Shown piece by piece: positions 22,901 to 35,373 of a DNA stretch of 64,000 nt; position 1 is the stretch's first letter; the number at the start of each line of letters is the position of its first letter. The translations under genes were made by a program, and so were the position numbers. The notes under the pieces are model-generated. The model searched no databases. It had not been told where the DNA came from and was given only the letters and a program-made list of their open reading frames with translations. The DNA is taken from the NCBI RefSeq assembly GCF_914767665.1, contig NC_059503.1:28768001-28832000 (forward strand), in the 5' to 3' direction. Origin of the DNA: Harmonia axyridis. Its lineage: Eukaryota; Arthropoda; Insecta; Coleoptera; Coccinellidae.

Positions 22901-25900
22901 CTCGCAAGACGACTTGTAACAACCGATGACACTGGGAGCGCAATAATTGCCAAACCTTCGATTTTAGCAGGTAAATACAGAAAATGATAAATATTCTGCT
23001 TACTTTAAATTCGAAAATTAGGGAAAATATCGGATTCCAAATATTCAAATTCGCATATACAATCGGAAATCACTAAGATAAATATATTTCATTCAATATA
23101 ACATACATATAGTAAAATTTTGGATTTGAAAATAAACATCATAATCTAACAATGTTAGGGACATGTAAAAATTGTGTATAGGTACTCCCTCTATCTTTAG
23201 TTATTACCCCATGGGTTTTGCCCAGAGGTTTTAAAATAATTAATTCGAGATCCTCATATGTTCAGTCCATTTTCTCGGTCGGAGCTTCCCATTGCGAGAT
23301 ATTCTTATTGTTTCCAGTAGGCTACATCTTCTCACGGGTGTAAGGGAGGCAGATCAAGTATAACCTCAAGCGCTGGTAATGGGAGTTGTATGCATAGCTC
23401 CCGTAACACCAATACAACCCTGTCTTTGCTATTTCTGCAGCCGGCTGCGTATGGTGACGTCTTCAGTTTTTGTCCACCATGCTAAAGGTGACAATGGGGA
23501 GTACTGCTGCTGTGTATGACAATAGTACCATTTCCGGTCTCATGTCCCACCAGGACCGAGAAAGAAATTTTCTGGTTACGGGGGACCATCTTGACGCCAA
23601 GTCAGGGTTTTTTCGAATCTCTATCTAATAAAGATTTTTGCTTATAAATAATTCAATACACAAACCGCTACAGTAGCGTTTGACACTTACAAAACGAAAG
23701 GGATTTTCAGAGGTCTAGGTACCGTCCAGAGGTGTGTTTCATTAAATATCTAGGCGAGTCGTGAAGAAAATTACTAAAAAAAACATCATGAATTTCCTTG
23801 TCCCTATTAATCCACAATTTTTCTTTCAAGGTTGCCATAAAAATAATCGATAAGACTGCCTTGGATGAAGAAAACCTAACGAAGATATTCAGAGAAACCG
23901 CCATACTAAAGAACTTAAGACACCCACACATCACAAGGCTGTACCAGTTGATGGAAACAAGTCACACTATTTATATTGTAACCGAGTATGCTCATAAGGG
24001 AGAAATATTCGGTGAGTATAACAGGAAAAATCATTGATTTTCCCAAGTTAAATATTAATTAGATGTACTTAGAAGAATATGCTTTACTATTATCAAGTTG
24101 CCAAATTTATATGCCTTTACAGATCATCTTGTTGAAAAAGGAAGGATGCCTGAAGATGAGGCGAAGAGAATTTTTACTCAGATAGTTTCAGCTGTCAGCT
24201 ATTGCCATTCCCAAGGTGTAGTTCATAGAGACCTTAAGGCGGAAAACCTTTTACTGGATCATAATATGAATATCAAAGTGAGTTAATTAATAATTTTTGA
24301 TTAAAACTACTTGTTACTAAATATTTCATATTTTATTCCGAAGTTATACATTTAATTGATTGTGGTAACTAAACAATAAATAAAAAATAATTAAATCATC
24401 ACCATAAATTTCATATGTGAAATAAAAAAATATTTAAACTCAAATCTAGCGATATAGTACATTGTCATTAACATACAGAATCAGTGTATGTTTTTATTTA
24501 ATTGGAAAACTCAGGTGGAAATCAAATGATAAAGCCCAAATATAAATCTGCAACTTCACGCAGATTTGCGGTGAAATTCTAGGATTACCCCAAACAGATT
24601 CACTGGGTATAGGCGGTGTGCATAATTCGGCAATTGAGACATCTGGTGGTGACCTTCGTAAAGTACGTTAGTAAAATATTGGCGAGACAATGAAAACAAA
24701 CCTACAAAAAATGTTTCTTGTTCGGGAGAATACAGGTGTATTCGAAACATGTTGTCACCGAATAACGAGAGTTGTAATATTGAGAATTTTCCGTGGAAAA
24801 TGCCGGAACTTCCAATTTCTCAGTTTGGCCGGGCAAGAATAGTAGACCTAGATCAAGAAGCTTTGTCGAACCACCAGATTGCGCAAAGTTTGAAAACTCC
24901 ACGGACTTCAGTAAGGCGCATCATAGTCAAGACGATGTGTGTATTTTGAAGCATTGAACTAACAAAAGCAAGGAATGGTATGTACAGTGACTTTATAGCA
25001 TATAAAGTCACTGTAATGGTATGGCAGTGATGTTGCCATATGTGCACCAGGTTCGGGACTTATTGAGTGAAGGTTATTGAATTCCCTTATAATAAGGCAT
25101 TAGATAGTTGAAAAGAGCCATGTTTATCTAGAATGATATCAAACTGTTATTTCCTCAGCTAGCCGACTTTGGGTTCAGTAATCAGTTCACTGAAGGGATG
25201 CTGTTGTCGACTTGGTGCGGATCACCCCCATACGCCGCCCCTGAACTGTTCCAGGGACTGCAGTACGACGGTCCTAAAGTGGACATATGGGTATGACCAA
25301 GATTCTGAACTTTCTAGCCCCTTGTTTTCAATTAGACATTCACAAAATATTTCAGAGCCTTGGTGTTGTCTTGTACGTGTTGGTTTGTGGATATGTTCCA
25401 TTTGACGCTCCCACTTTGCACATATTGAGGAATGTTGTGATTGAAGGAAAGTTTCGGATACCCTACTTCATGTCTAGAGGTAAATGGTTAGCTTAAGTAT
25501 ACAGCGTGTGACTAAACGGATTAAAAACATTTCAAGGGATGATTTTTCAGCAAAAATTGAGATGAACTTTTTGGTAACCTTTACCCTAGCTTCAAGTTAC
25601 AGCCTGGTTCTGGTAATGCGATGAAATTTTCTATAAAGATTGAAATGGTTATTTTACATGAAAATGCAAAATTTCATATAGATTAAATCCATAGTTTCGA
25701 AAATATCATGAGAATAAAATTTCAAACGGACATTTACGGAACCTCTAGTGGGATTTTGTCTACCGCGTCATTCGAGATCCGAACCTATCCTGAAAATTTC
25801 AAGTTTCTAAGTTTTTCTGTTCTAGAGTTATCGATTTCACAGACGGCCGGGCAAAATTCATAAAGTAGTCAATTTTATTAAAAAATAAAATAAAATGTCT

Positions 25901-28900
25901 TCATTATAATTATTTAAAAAATATATATATTTAGTATCAAATGAAGTAACAAAAGCAATTTTTTTCTTAGATTCTCTCTGTGTTATTTGTTCATATTGAG
26001 AGACTTGAAATGATTTTATATAAATAAATTGGTAGACTATACAAATACTCCAATGTCAAATATTTTACCAATTTGCAAGTATTCATCAAATCATATGAAA
26101 AGATGACAGGGGACTGTTCTTAAAACATATCCTAGAACAGCTATGAGAAATGTTGAACAAATGATTCATGAAAATTTATCGTATAATTGACTGAAAGAAC
26201 TCCAGGCTAAATTCATCAATCTGATTTCCAACTCTAAATTGCATGCCTCTGTGTCATTGATAATTACTTAATGAGACTACATTTTCTTCCAATTATCAAA
26301 AAAAGATTTGTCCCTTCTTCTGTGAAATGTGTCTCAAAAAATGTAGTTAAAACTACATAGATGATTCATGCAGAATGGGACTTCTTCCATTTTTAGTATA
26401 AACGCTCTTCATTACTCAGACTGGTTTTTGTATAGGACGAGGGGGTATTTACAACTGGAATACACAATCTCTATTGAATTGTAGTATTTCCTAAAATTCT
26501 CTTTGAAAATATCGATTGTTAGAAAAAAGCTTTGTTTTGTTGTAGTCTTATTTTTTGTGACGAGTACACCAGTTTATCGAATCTTCATTAATCCTCTTCA
26601 CAAATTAGGTAAATAAAATCAAAACTTATAATTAATTAATTCATCGCAGCTTAATAACTGCACTTAAAGATCCAGTTGGTAGGCTGCGATTAATAATTCG
26701 GATTTTCCGTAGGATTATCAAAGAAATGTCTGAATTTTTTTTTCTCGAACACTGTAGGAGATACGACAAAACAAGAAACCATTAAATGAAGTACTGAACC
26801 AAAGTTTTTCTTTTTTTTCATTTTCTAAACTACCATTGGTCCACCAAAAATAAGTTATGGAGGAAAAAAGTTGGCACTGTTCTAGAAAAAATATCACCCT
26901 GTATATTTGAATTCAAAATTAGCATATTACATGATGAAATCTTTAAATTGGAATATCTATGTCAAATTCAAGTTGAAGCGAAGGTGCTATGAGAAAAAAT
27001 TTGAAAAGAAATCAAACTTTAACACCCTGTATTTCGGAAACAAAGCGTTTGCGGGCCCATGTCTATAGGTTTTTTTTTTCTTAAAATGATCCGAGAAATC
27101 TGTGATACCTCCAATCCTGTATATCATTAAAAATGAATGGAAAACATGTACTCGTTTTTCTGGGTGATCCTATTTTCAACATTTATTTAGATGTTTGAAT
27201 TTGGTTGATGTAATTAGTGTTTTGTTAATTGTTGACCATTTGACCATTTCATTAATATTGATAGTAATTATTGACAGCCAGAGGAAAGGATTCTTCTGCG
27301 GTTTAGATTATTGTTTTTGAGCCTACCGAAGGTAACCGACGGCCTTGTGATAACATTTAGTGTGAAAACATTTTTGTACCTGAATTCAAAATTTCCACTC
27401 GCAAGATACATTCTGAAGGTATTTAGACGATATTTAATTGTTACCAAACTATTAATGTCGCGTCGGTCGGTTTAGAGGCTTTAAAAGTTTAGAATAAATA
27501 TTACATGAAAACCTCACTTCATTGCTGCTGAATACTAACCTTATAAAATCCTTCATAAAATAATAACTAAAGCATATTTTCGCTCACTTCTAGACTGCGA
27601 AGACTTAATAAGGCACATGTTAGTTGTGGAACCTGAGAAGAGACTGAGTATGGCTCAAATAGCAAAACATCGATGGCTGTCCAATGTTCCTCCCGTTGAT
27701 ACTGGCCCTGACATTGATTTGAATCCAAACAAGACTGTTATAAATCATATGCTTCAACTTCCAAACCTCACTCAATCTATGATCTTGCAATCACTAAAAA
27801 ATAAGACTTTTGACCATATTTACGCTATTTACAATTTGCTATTGGACAAACTACACCAAAGAACAATAAATTTCCAATCCAAGATATCTCAGCAGAGGGC
27901 GTCAAGTGAGTATATTTGATTAATAGTTAGCCTTAACTATTTTCATTATTGACCAGATGTATGTTTAAAACCAACAACATTTCAAAAAAATATACAAAAA
28001 ATCAACTATAACATTCAATTACTTCTCATAGTGTCAATAGAGTCGGAAGAAGACGCATCGGAACAAAATGTTGATTTCTCCAAACCCATGAGAATAAACG
28101 AGAGAAGCGAATCTTTCAACGAACAGCAACTAGTGACCCACCTAGCGCAAGAGCAGGCTGTTTACAATTCCTCTGAACAGAATATAGAACAAGGTTTCAA
28201 CTACAGAAGGGAAAGTTTCAACGAGAATTGCCTTAGAATGTCAAGGGATGATGAAGCTGAGGAGAGACGAAGTTACCATGGATTGACCTCTGATGATGGA
28301 GGTTCCCCATTTGTATCCATGCCCACCATCCCTGCAGTTTATTTGGTTGGGGATGGAGAAGGCCAACCCTTAGAAAAGGTGAGAATATAAAAATTTTAGG
28401 GAAAAATTCATATTGTCTTTTTTGTTTCCTCAGTATGGTGAGATGGACTTAGACAACTCGGAAGATACAATTTCACTGACTGTTCCCACGAACTCTTCAG
28501 GCTACGAAAGTTGCACTTATGGAGATAAGTATCTGACCGTAAGAAGGCATACAGTAGGCCCTGGAGATCCCGCCCATGAGCAGGTAATGATTTGCATGAA
28601 CCACACCTTCTGAAAATGAGACTCACTCCTTGCATTCATTAGAGAGTATCTCAGCGGTTCTTTGAAGATTTGTGAATTTTTCAGGTGTTGGAGTCTCACT
28701 ATATTGCAACAGGACCGTACGATCCTAGTAGAAACAAGCTTCTTCCTCACACCAACTTGCCTATGAATCTACCATTATTAGGTCAACAGAATCCACACTG
28801 TTTTGGTGGAAAGGATCCACATTTATTGAAACCCCCAACAGTGCTCAATGCTGCTGGTGGTTTTGGTAGAAGGGCATCAGGTAATGCAAAGGAGATTATG

Positions 28901-31900
28901 GTTGGTTGCTTGTTTTAATCTATCATTTATTTTATTCAAGATGGTGGTGCAAACTTACATATGTCTTGGGGTACTCCGGGTTCGCATGAGCAGCTGTCAA
29001 TTATGTCAACCAGTTCCAGTGGCAACCCAAGCTTGAGCAGTGGTACAGGGACTCAAGCAATAGAACATAACCCCCAGTCATTTGAAGAAATGGCAGCTGT
29101 AGCCAGGTAGGATTAGTTAAAAAAAAAGGGAATTTAGTTTTAATGTGCCAAAAAACATGATAGGTACATGCAAGGCAGAGGAAATTCTAAGAGGCACACT
29201 ATGGCAAATCCTGAAGATGTTCATTCTTTGCAAGGGGGTGCTTCAACAGGAGGAAGAACTAGGAGAACAGGTCTTTTGACTGTAATGGAAAGACCCCCAG
29301 GTAAGCCAATAATATTAGGAATTAAGGTTCTAGAATTTGAGTAACACTTGCACCTCTCTGTGTTGGTTAGATGTGATACACGCATTTTAATTGCACCATT
29401 TATTATTTTTATTTGTTAGTATTATGTTTCTTTTTTTTTAATTTTTTTTGAACATATTGCATGTGTTTATTGTGTATAGTTATACCGCCTGAATTAGTAA
29501 TGGAGGTTGAGAATAGAATGAAGCGAAATCATGTGCCCCCAATGCTCTCCCAAAGAAAACATTCCAGACATGCTGTTAAGCCACATTTGCCAACAGTACA
29601 AGAACTACAAGGTAGGTACTGTATGCTTTGGTATGACTTTAATAAAGTTCGATGTGGTAGATATTATGTTTGCAACTGAATAATTTTGGAGAATTGAAGT
29701 TTATCTGATTGAATCACAGGTAGAGAGCAGAAATCTAGTGAGAGATTCAGCCCTGTTAGGAGAGGAAGTGAGGGATCCGCAAGCAACAGCAGAACCCTCA
29801 GTCCTTCTACTCCTCAACAAGAATGCCAGAGACTACAAAGGGGGTTACAGACAAGGGCCAGTCCACCTAGATCTATTCCTGGTAAGTGAAAAGGTTTTAG
29901 TTTTTCAAATATGTTCAACTAGCTTTTGCCTACCATTTCGTCCACTTCAAAGTATATAACTTTTTTTTCATCCTATTTCAATGGAACAAAGCCTAAATAT
30001 TGCTACAAGCTGTGCCGAATCTGTGCCAAAATCAAATGTTTTGGAGATTAGTTTGTACATATATACAAACAAGACAGGAAGACAAAAAAATTTAAAGAAT
30101 GACTCTTTTTCATGCAGTTATTTATCGCTGACATTTTTTTTTTAAAGAATTTATTCAATGTTCGAAAACTCGTTTTATTGTAGGTCTGAACGATCAGGTC
30201 TGTATAGGATAATCTACGAAACAAAAATACCTTTTCAATTTTTCTAGAAGGTATAATAAAGTAGATTCAGCACTCTATGGTCCAGTCAGGTGCTAGGGGG
30301 CCTATAACAACAAATAAAGCATAATACACAATGATCTAATTTAATAATATTTAGATAGCATCGAGATAAAATAGAGAGGAGACGCTATGAGCAGTTATCG
30401 TGCTAGAAAAAATGTGACCAGTAGGCGGAGCTAATTCTATTACTAGAATGGGACTTTCAATCAGATGTAGGCTCTTGTAACAAACAGCCTCAGGGCTCTG
30501 AGGATTCACTCCGAATAGAGGAAATGGTTTTTCTTTAATACCTATCACGTAACAATGCACACAGACTTATGATCAGAACATCTTGACTGATATTATATAT
30601 CTCGTCTTTGAAAAATCCTTCGATGAGATACCAGCCGCAAGATTGCTTTACAAACTAGATAACTTCGGACTCCATGGTAGGCTGGGGATGTGGATTAATA
30701 GACAAGGCAAGGTTTTAGAGTCGTGATCATCCCAGAGAGCGGTCACAAATGTACCACAGGGTTCCGTTTTGATTCCTCTGTTGGTGTATAGGAGATATCT
30801 AGCCAATCACACAATGAACGAAATCTCTTTCTATGCTGATGACATCAAGGTCTCTCTCCAGGGGGATCTTTTTAATGTGTCCAGTTGGTGCAGTGACTAG
30901 CTCATACCGATTACTGTTGAGAAGTGCATTCCACAAACGAAATCCGCTCCTTCGGTATTCTATTATTAATAACATTCTAAAGCATATTTGTATGGAATGC
31001 TCTTGGCAGTGAGGTGGTCGATGCGCAGTTGGTGAATGTATTCAGAAGTCTCGATGAAGCTTTCTCTTCCTGCTAATTTGTAAAATCGATTTTGTTGTTT
31101 AACCTCTATTCACTCTCAAATAATTCAAATTTTTTAGGTTCTCCAATCCATCAGATCATAAATGAACGCCATCAAGTGCCTGAAGGATCTCCGCAATACT
31201 TCCCGTCAGATCAAGACGTCCAGAACATTCCTCCAGGCTCGCAGTCTTTTGGAGTAGGATTTGAATTACCAGCCATTCAGCACAGAAGTTACGGAGGAAG
31301 TCCCTTACACTCCGCTTCCCCTTACAACACTAGCCCTTCAGGATCTATAACAGGCCAACCTGGTTTGTATGGTCAGGTTCCCAACCTTGGAATTTACGGC
31401 GGTAGTACATCCTCCATATATGGGTGCTATGGTCAGGCAAGTGGCTCTAATGTATCTTCGATCACTCAAGGTTAGTTTTCAAGAATTTTTTGTTTACACA
31501 TGCCAGATTCATTTGAAAGGTTTAATTTTTATACTCTTTAAATTTCAAGATAGAAATAACTACACTATCTTCTTCTTCTTCTTCCATGTTTATTATAGGC
31601 ACAAGTGCCTGTTAATTCTTCATAACTTGCCGAGTCCTGATTGATAGTGAGATTATTGCTCCATCTCTTTGGTGGTCTTCTCGCAATAGGCGATTGCTAC
31701 TCTTACCATTCTTTGTTGATCCATTGGATTTATGTGTTCATTTCATTCCTTTTTACCTAGTGCCCCATTGTTAATATTATCAACTTCACATGTTTGTCTT
31801 TCCAAGACCCTTCTTGTTGTTGCTGTACCTGGCCGGGTTTCTGCTGTGTATGCCATTATAGGTTTTACATACAGTATGCTGATATTTGTTTTTCTATAGT

Positions 31901-34900
31901 GTGTCATTCAAGCAACCAGTCACCCTCAGTGCAACATCATCATATCCAAAAAGCTCTATGCGCAGGTGTTTGAATTTCCTGCTTTATTATTTGATCATCG
32001 ATATCAAGTTTGTACCCGATTAGTATTTTAGTTATTGTCAAGCTTTTTGTTGTGGATGCAGAATTGACCATATTTGAGAACTTGCCTACTCAGTTAAAGC
32101 CATACAGCAATCTCTGGAGATCGTCTTCATCAAGCACATCGTCAACGGCGTAACATAAAATTGTGATATTAAGAATGTCCCTTTTGATATCCATTAAAAG
32201 TAACAAAAATACTATATGTTTTGTAAAAGTATACAATTTTAGGGAAACCTAAATAAAACTACCTTAATACAAAGCATGATCACCACATCCATCAACAACT
32301 TGGCTTTCCAATAAGTTATTGAGAATATCGTTTTCAATTTGTTGCCAAAGTTGTGGCCAAAAGTCTTGGAGCTATTGAATCGTTTCCGGCTGTGGTCTTC
32401 AAGGGCTCTTTGTGATTGGTCCGAAACGTTGTTCATTGGATTTGGATCAGGGGGTCTTGGAGGTAATACTAGATTTGAAAAACACTGTTTTTCTCTAGCA
32501 TTTAGCTTCTGGTCGGATCTGTGGCGGTGCATTATCATCCAGAAAAACAAAAATTTCACCAATAGCTGCGCGAAATAGACAACTTCATCTACATATATCT
32601 GAGACTTCATGGTTCTTGAGAGTACTAATAAATCAGTTCTACTATCGAAACAAACTCCACCCTAAACTATAATTATGCCGTGGCGGTTCCTACTTTTGAA
32701 AGGACATATTCATACCCATACATTGAAGACGTTGACTTACCTTGCAATTCTGCAAGAGCTGAAAGGCTGAGCTAAAACCGGTCTTTTATTGGCGTTGTAG
32801 CAGGTGGTCTACCATTCCTGGGTCATTGCCGAACAGTTCCAGTGGCAAAGTACTGTGGTGTATGTAAACATGATATCACACTTTGTATAACAATGAAAAA
32901 AATGACCATTTGCACTTATTTATTTGTCCTCGGATAAAACTTGGCATAATGAAAATTTGCTTCATAATCAATCAAAAGACGTTTTTATAATCTTTGTAAG
33001 TTTACGTAATTGAAAAAAAAATATTGAGATACAGCAAATATGCATCTGCAAAAAATGAATCCAAAAAATTCTATTGAAATTTTAGGCATAAGTGGCTTGA
33101 ACACGTCAGGTTCCATAATGCAAGGAACTCCTTCTGCTAACCTTCAACTGGAAATCAGGGGTGTCCAGTTCCAACCAGACGATCTCACTAAAATGGATCC
33201 TACCATGTATCCTTCAACTCTGCCTGGTACCTGGGTGGGTACTAACTTCCTCCACCAAAACCATATGCATCACATTTTGAACATACATAATCATAGGAGC
33301 TTGACTAATTCTCCTATTTCAAATCCCGGGAGTCCGGGACTGGATATGATTCAGGAAGAATTGCCACATTTGACCGTCACCGGTGTCAAAGGCGAAGGAA
33401 TTTTGGGAGGGCATCCACAAATTTGTGTCACTGACGTTTTAGGTGAGTTTGAATTGTTGATAATTAATTAATTTGCACTGATACATCACCAACAAAATAT
33501 AGTCTAACATAGTAATTAGAATACAACAATATATTTTATATTAGAATATTAATACGATCGGTTTTGATTACCTACATTATTGTCAAGTATATAAAACTAT
33601 AGGTTACATTTCAATGTATCATGGATTTTCATCAAATAACAAATCCAGTAACGTTTGTCTCCCTAACATGTTAACATTTATGTTATAAATAATAAAACAA
33701 CTAAATATAACTTTTCATATCAGTTAACAACGTGTGCCAATCGAATATGATGGATCTAATAAATAAATAATGGACAAAATGCAGTTTTATGGAATATGAA
33801 TTTCATCATGAGGAAATAGTGAATTATTGAGAAGACTTAAAGAAACTGAACTAATCATAGAAGAACCCCTGGATCTTAAGGACTCCCTCCACCCTTTTAT
33901 CAATCTGAATCAATGTCTTCCAACTTTGTGTGTTAGACACCTTGAAAGACCTTACACCTCTGGGTGTGAAAAACGTTTCATCCGCTCTTCTTCAATTTCA
34001 CAAAAAGAAAAAACTCATATATATAGATACCATCTATAGTGACCCCGGCCACGAAATAAATTAAACAAAAATCACAATAGTTCTCTACCTCAACAATATT
34101 CATGCAGAATCCTATCATTAAGTATTTCCATTAGTAAAAACTTAGATGCTGTTTTGTCTGTATTTTATGAAGACCCTTTTTCACATTTATATATGTATAT
34201 ATACCTACTTAAATGCAATTCTTTTTATGATTTAATAGTCAAAACTCTTATTTATCTGATGGATTTTCGATCTAGAAGTATTTTAAGGCCTAGTACTTGA
34301 TTTCACATGGAAATTTTTGTATTTGATTTCCCCAAAATGCAATGGCACCATATGGTTGTTTCAAAAAGGTAAAAGGTAAAAAACCAATCAATATTATACA
34401 TCTATTATTCTTTGTTTCAAGTTGTTATTAGAGCTTCCTGAATAACTCTGTTGAATTTATTTTTTACTAGGCAGTGAAGTTACTCTAGTCGCTGGTTCAG
34501 ACACTAGCGAGGACTCAATGGACTCATTAGAGAACCAGAAGGCTTCAAAAATACCATCATTCATCATATCAGAGCCCTCGGAAAATCTACCTTCTATAAC
34601 GAGGGGCATTGGTAGAAAGACAAGCCAAGAAAGTGAAGCTCCAAAACCCCAGATATCACAGGAATTCTGTGAGCAACAAAACGAAGAGTTTTTTCTAAGA
34701 AGAAACTCTGATAAAAGTTCCTTATATTCGGATGATTCCTTATCCAATGATAGTTTGAGTATAGGTTAGTATCTCATGAACCATCCTCTACAATTTTTTC
34801 AATGAGACATTATTTTTAGGCAATCAAAGCCCAAGTTCTAGTTCAAACACTCAAAGTAGCCACTTCTATGATTCGGACATACGCTACAGGCCCTTGGATA

Positions 34901-35373
34901 GTTCCTCTCACACCCAGATGCAGATACACCAAGAGTTGGCAAATTCTGGAACAGGTAGTTTCCAAATTTTTCAGAACTTCCATCACAATAGCGTGAACGA
35001 ACCTAACATTCAAGCCTTTTCAACTGGCAATGTGGCTAGCAATCACACCATCCCCATAAGGGGCAACCTCCACAAGAATTCTGGTTCTTTTGAATTCGAA
35101 CTTTCTGAAGTGTGTTCCAAGTTGCAATCTACTGATATTTTGGAGATGGTAAAAAGAACCATTGATGATAGGATACCACCCAAAAACTGTGTAAGTTCAG
35201 AGATGGTCTGTGACCGGTTGTCCTTGGAATATGAAGGGGGCATCCAGATAGAACTGAAAATAATTGATAAGGAGAAAGATTCAAAAAATTTGAAGGTGAG
35301 AAGGATATCTGGAGATCACCTGGTTTACAATCAACTATGCCAGCAGTTGATATCTTGTATGACAGTGTCCTAG
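16924..35373 (+). CDS. SIK3: Salt-inducible kinase 3 (AMPK-related Ser/Thr kinase)
   Basis: Seventeen exons join in frame to 1285 aa: 16924-17049, 23831-24011, 24123-24277, 25159-25290, 25356-25479, 27594-27905, 28032-28378, 28434-28583, 28685-28880, 28941-29106, 29164-29300, 29480-29611, 29720-29881, 31138-31470, 33086-33442, 34471-34764, 34820-35373. The kinase domain has IGKGNFAVV, VAIK with K46, HRDLKAEN with D139, DFG at 157-159, and activation loop T172 in STWCGSPPYAAPE, the LKB1 target. A UBA-like segment follows (about 285-330). PKA/14-3-3 sites RRHTVG (T499), GRRASDGG (S574) and PVRRGSEG match SIK3 best. CVTDVL echoes the vertebrate SIK3 C-terminus. Beyond it the protein continues about 290 aa to a KA1-like end. 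Known SIKs phosphorylate CRTC and class IIa HDACs and keep them cytoplasmic. SIK2 is the alternative but fits less well. Confidence 0.93.
18640..18740 (-). pseudogene. Tc1/mariner transposase scrap
   Basis: Minus-strand translation gives PPRSPDSAPLDFFLWSHLKN, the catalytic-D segment typical of mariner/Tc1-like transposases (PPRSPDLTPLDFFLWG). A stop directly precedes it and no other part of the gene is recognisable, so it is a relic. Confidence 0.7.
21030..21300 (-). mobile_element. LINE 3' fragment, copy A
   Basis: This piece is repeated with changes at 21670-21900 and 11460-11700. Shared phrases include CTAACCCTACCTATTCATAC and CATTTGCACACTATGTG. It corresponds to the end of the pol gene and the 3' tail of the element at 21660-22640. 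No intact reading frame remains. Confidence 0.65.
21320..21640 (+). mobile_element. LINE pol C-terminal fragment, RTE/CR1-like, plus strand
   Basis: The plus strand reads KRATERLMLTNRSDG, then after a frame change MKWVWAGHIAQKNNTRWARY. These match the C-terminal RT region common in insect LINEs (RATERAMLG...LKWQWAGHVAR...RWT). It abuts copy A of a different LINE in the opposite orientation, suggesting insertion or recombination. Confidence 0.7.
21660..22640 (-). mobile_element. Jockey/R1-like LINE fragment with RNase H and 3' region
   Basis: Minus-strand frame 22033-21845 reads LTGDYRCKYIL and then AEHIVCKCPG, the post-RNase H tail typical of these pol proteins. Further upstream on the same strand (about 22600-22300) DGSKLERGTGIEVYGSKMR resembles the start of the RNase H domain. 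Stops and frame changes interrupt it, so it is dead. Confidence 0.75.
23280..23590 (-). pseudogene. LINE pol post-RT fragment with frameshift
   Basis: The minus strand reads CIGVTGAMHTTPITSA and, after one frame change, LEVILDLPPLHP. This is the GAMRTTPT..ALEVLLGLPPL landmark found after the RT domain of Jockey/R1 LINEs. It could be a displaced part of the element at 21660-22640. Confidence 0.75.
24749..24940 (+). pseudogene. Tc1-like transposase N-terminal HTH scrap
   Basis: The plus strand reads QFGRARIVDLDQEALSNHQI and then AQSLKTPRTSVRRII, resembling the paired-like helix-turn-helix start of Tc1 transposases. The frame ends soon after and no catalytic domain follows. It lies in SIK3 intron 3. 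Confidence 0.5.
25480..27593. other. SIK3 intron 5, 2.1 kb, repeats
   Basis: The intron is AT-rich and non-coding. It contains sequence resembling dispersed insect repeats, including a segment near 25740-25860 with CGAACCTATCCTGAAAATTT. That segment is related in inverted form to 18170-18250. An ACCCTGTATAT motif recurs near 26890. No gene was recognised. Confidence 0.5.
30570..30960 (+). pseudogene. LINE reverse transcriptase fragment in SIK3 intron 13
   Basis: The plus strand reads FDEIPAARLLYKLDNFGLHG, then NVPQGSVLIPLLVY, then ISFYADDIKVSLQGD. These are RT motifs including the catalytic YADD. A stop lies between the first two motifs. It belongs to the same broad family as 4640-5210 but is in the opposite orientation. 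Confidence 0.85.
31570..32160 (-). pseudogene. LINE pol 3' fragment in SIK3 intron 14
   Basis: The minus strand reads AYTAETRPGTATTRRVLERQ (the YGSETWxLT...RVWERK region of RTE/CR1-like LINEs), then NPMDQQRMVRVAIAYC. After a frame change comes RRPPKRWSNNL, the usual R-x-RPPxRWxDDL end of pol. Frames are broken. Confidence 0.7.
32239..32610 (-). pseudogene. Tc1-like transposase C-terminal fragment
   Basis: The minus-strand frame reads FLFFWMIMHRHRSDQKLNAR, then VLPPRPPDPNPMNNVSDQSQ. This corresponds to Tc1 FMDDNAPPHRA and WPARSPDLNPIEHVWDxL. The second catalytic Asp region is recognisable but altered, and the N-terminal half is absent. It sits in SIK3 intron 14 next to a LINE fragment. Confidence 0.75.

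Larger units (their letters stand above)
17050..23830. other. SIK3 intron 1, 6.8 kb, transposon-filled
   Basis: Between the P-loop exon and the VAIK exon there is no host coding sequence. Recognised contents are a Tc1/mariner scrap (18640-18740), LINE fragments in both orientations (21030-21300, 21320-21640, 21660-22640, 23280-23590) and a repeat near 18140-18310. Its phrase TTCGAATTTTG recurs in related inverted form near 25760. The first ~1 kb after exon 1 is AT-rich unique-looking DNA that could hold intronic enhancers; nothing specific was seen. Confidence 0.7.

Noticed and set aside
16924..35373. Assignment as SIK2 rather than SIK3
   Set aside because: The combination RRHTVGxxDP, GRRASDGGAN, ERFSPVRR and a CxTDxL tail fits SIK3 better. 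A phylogeny would settle it.
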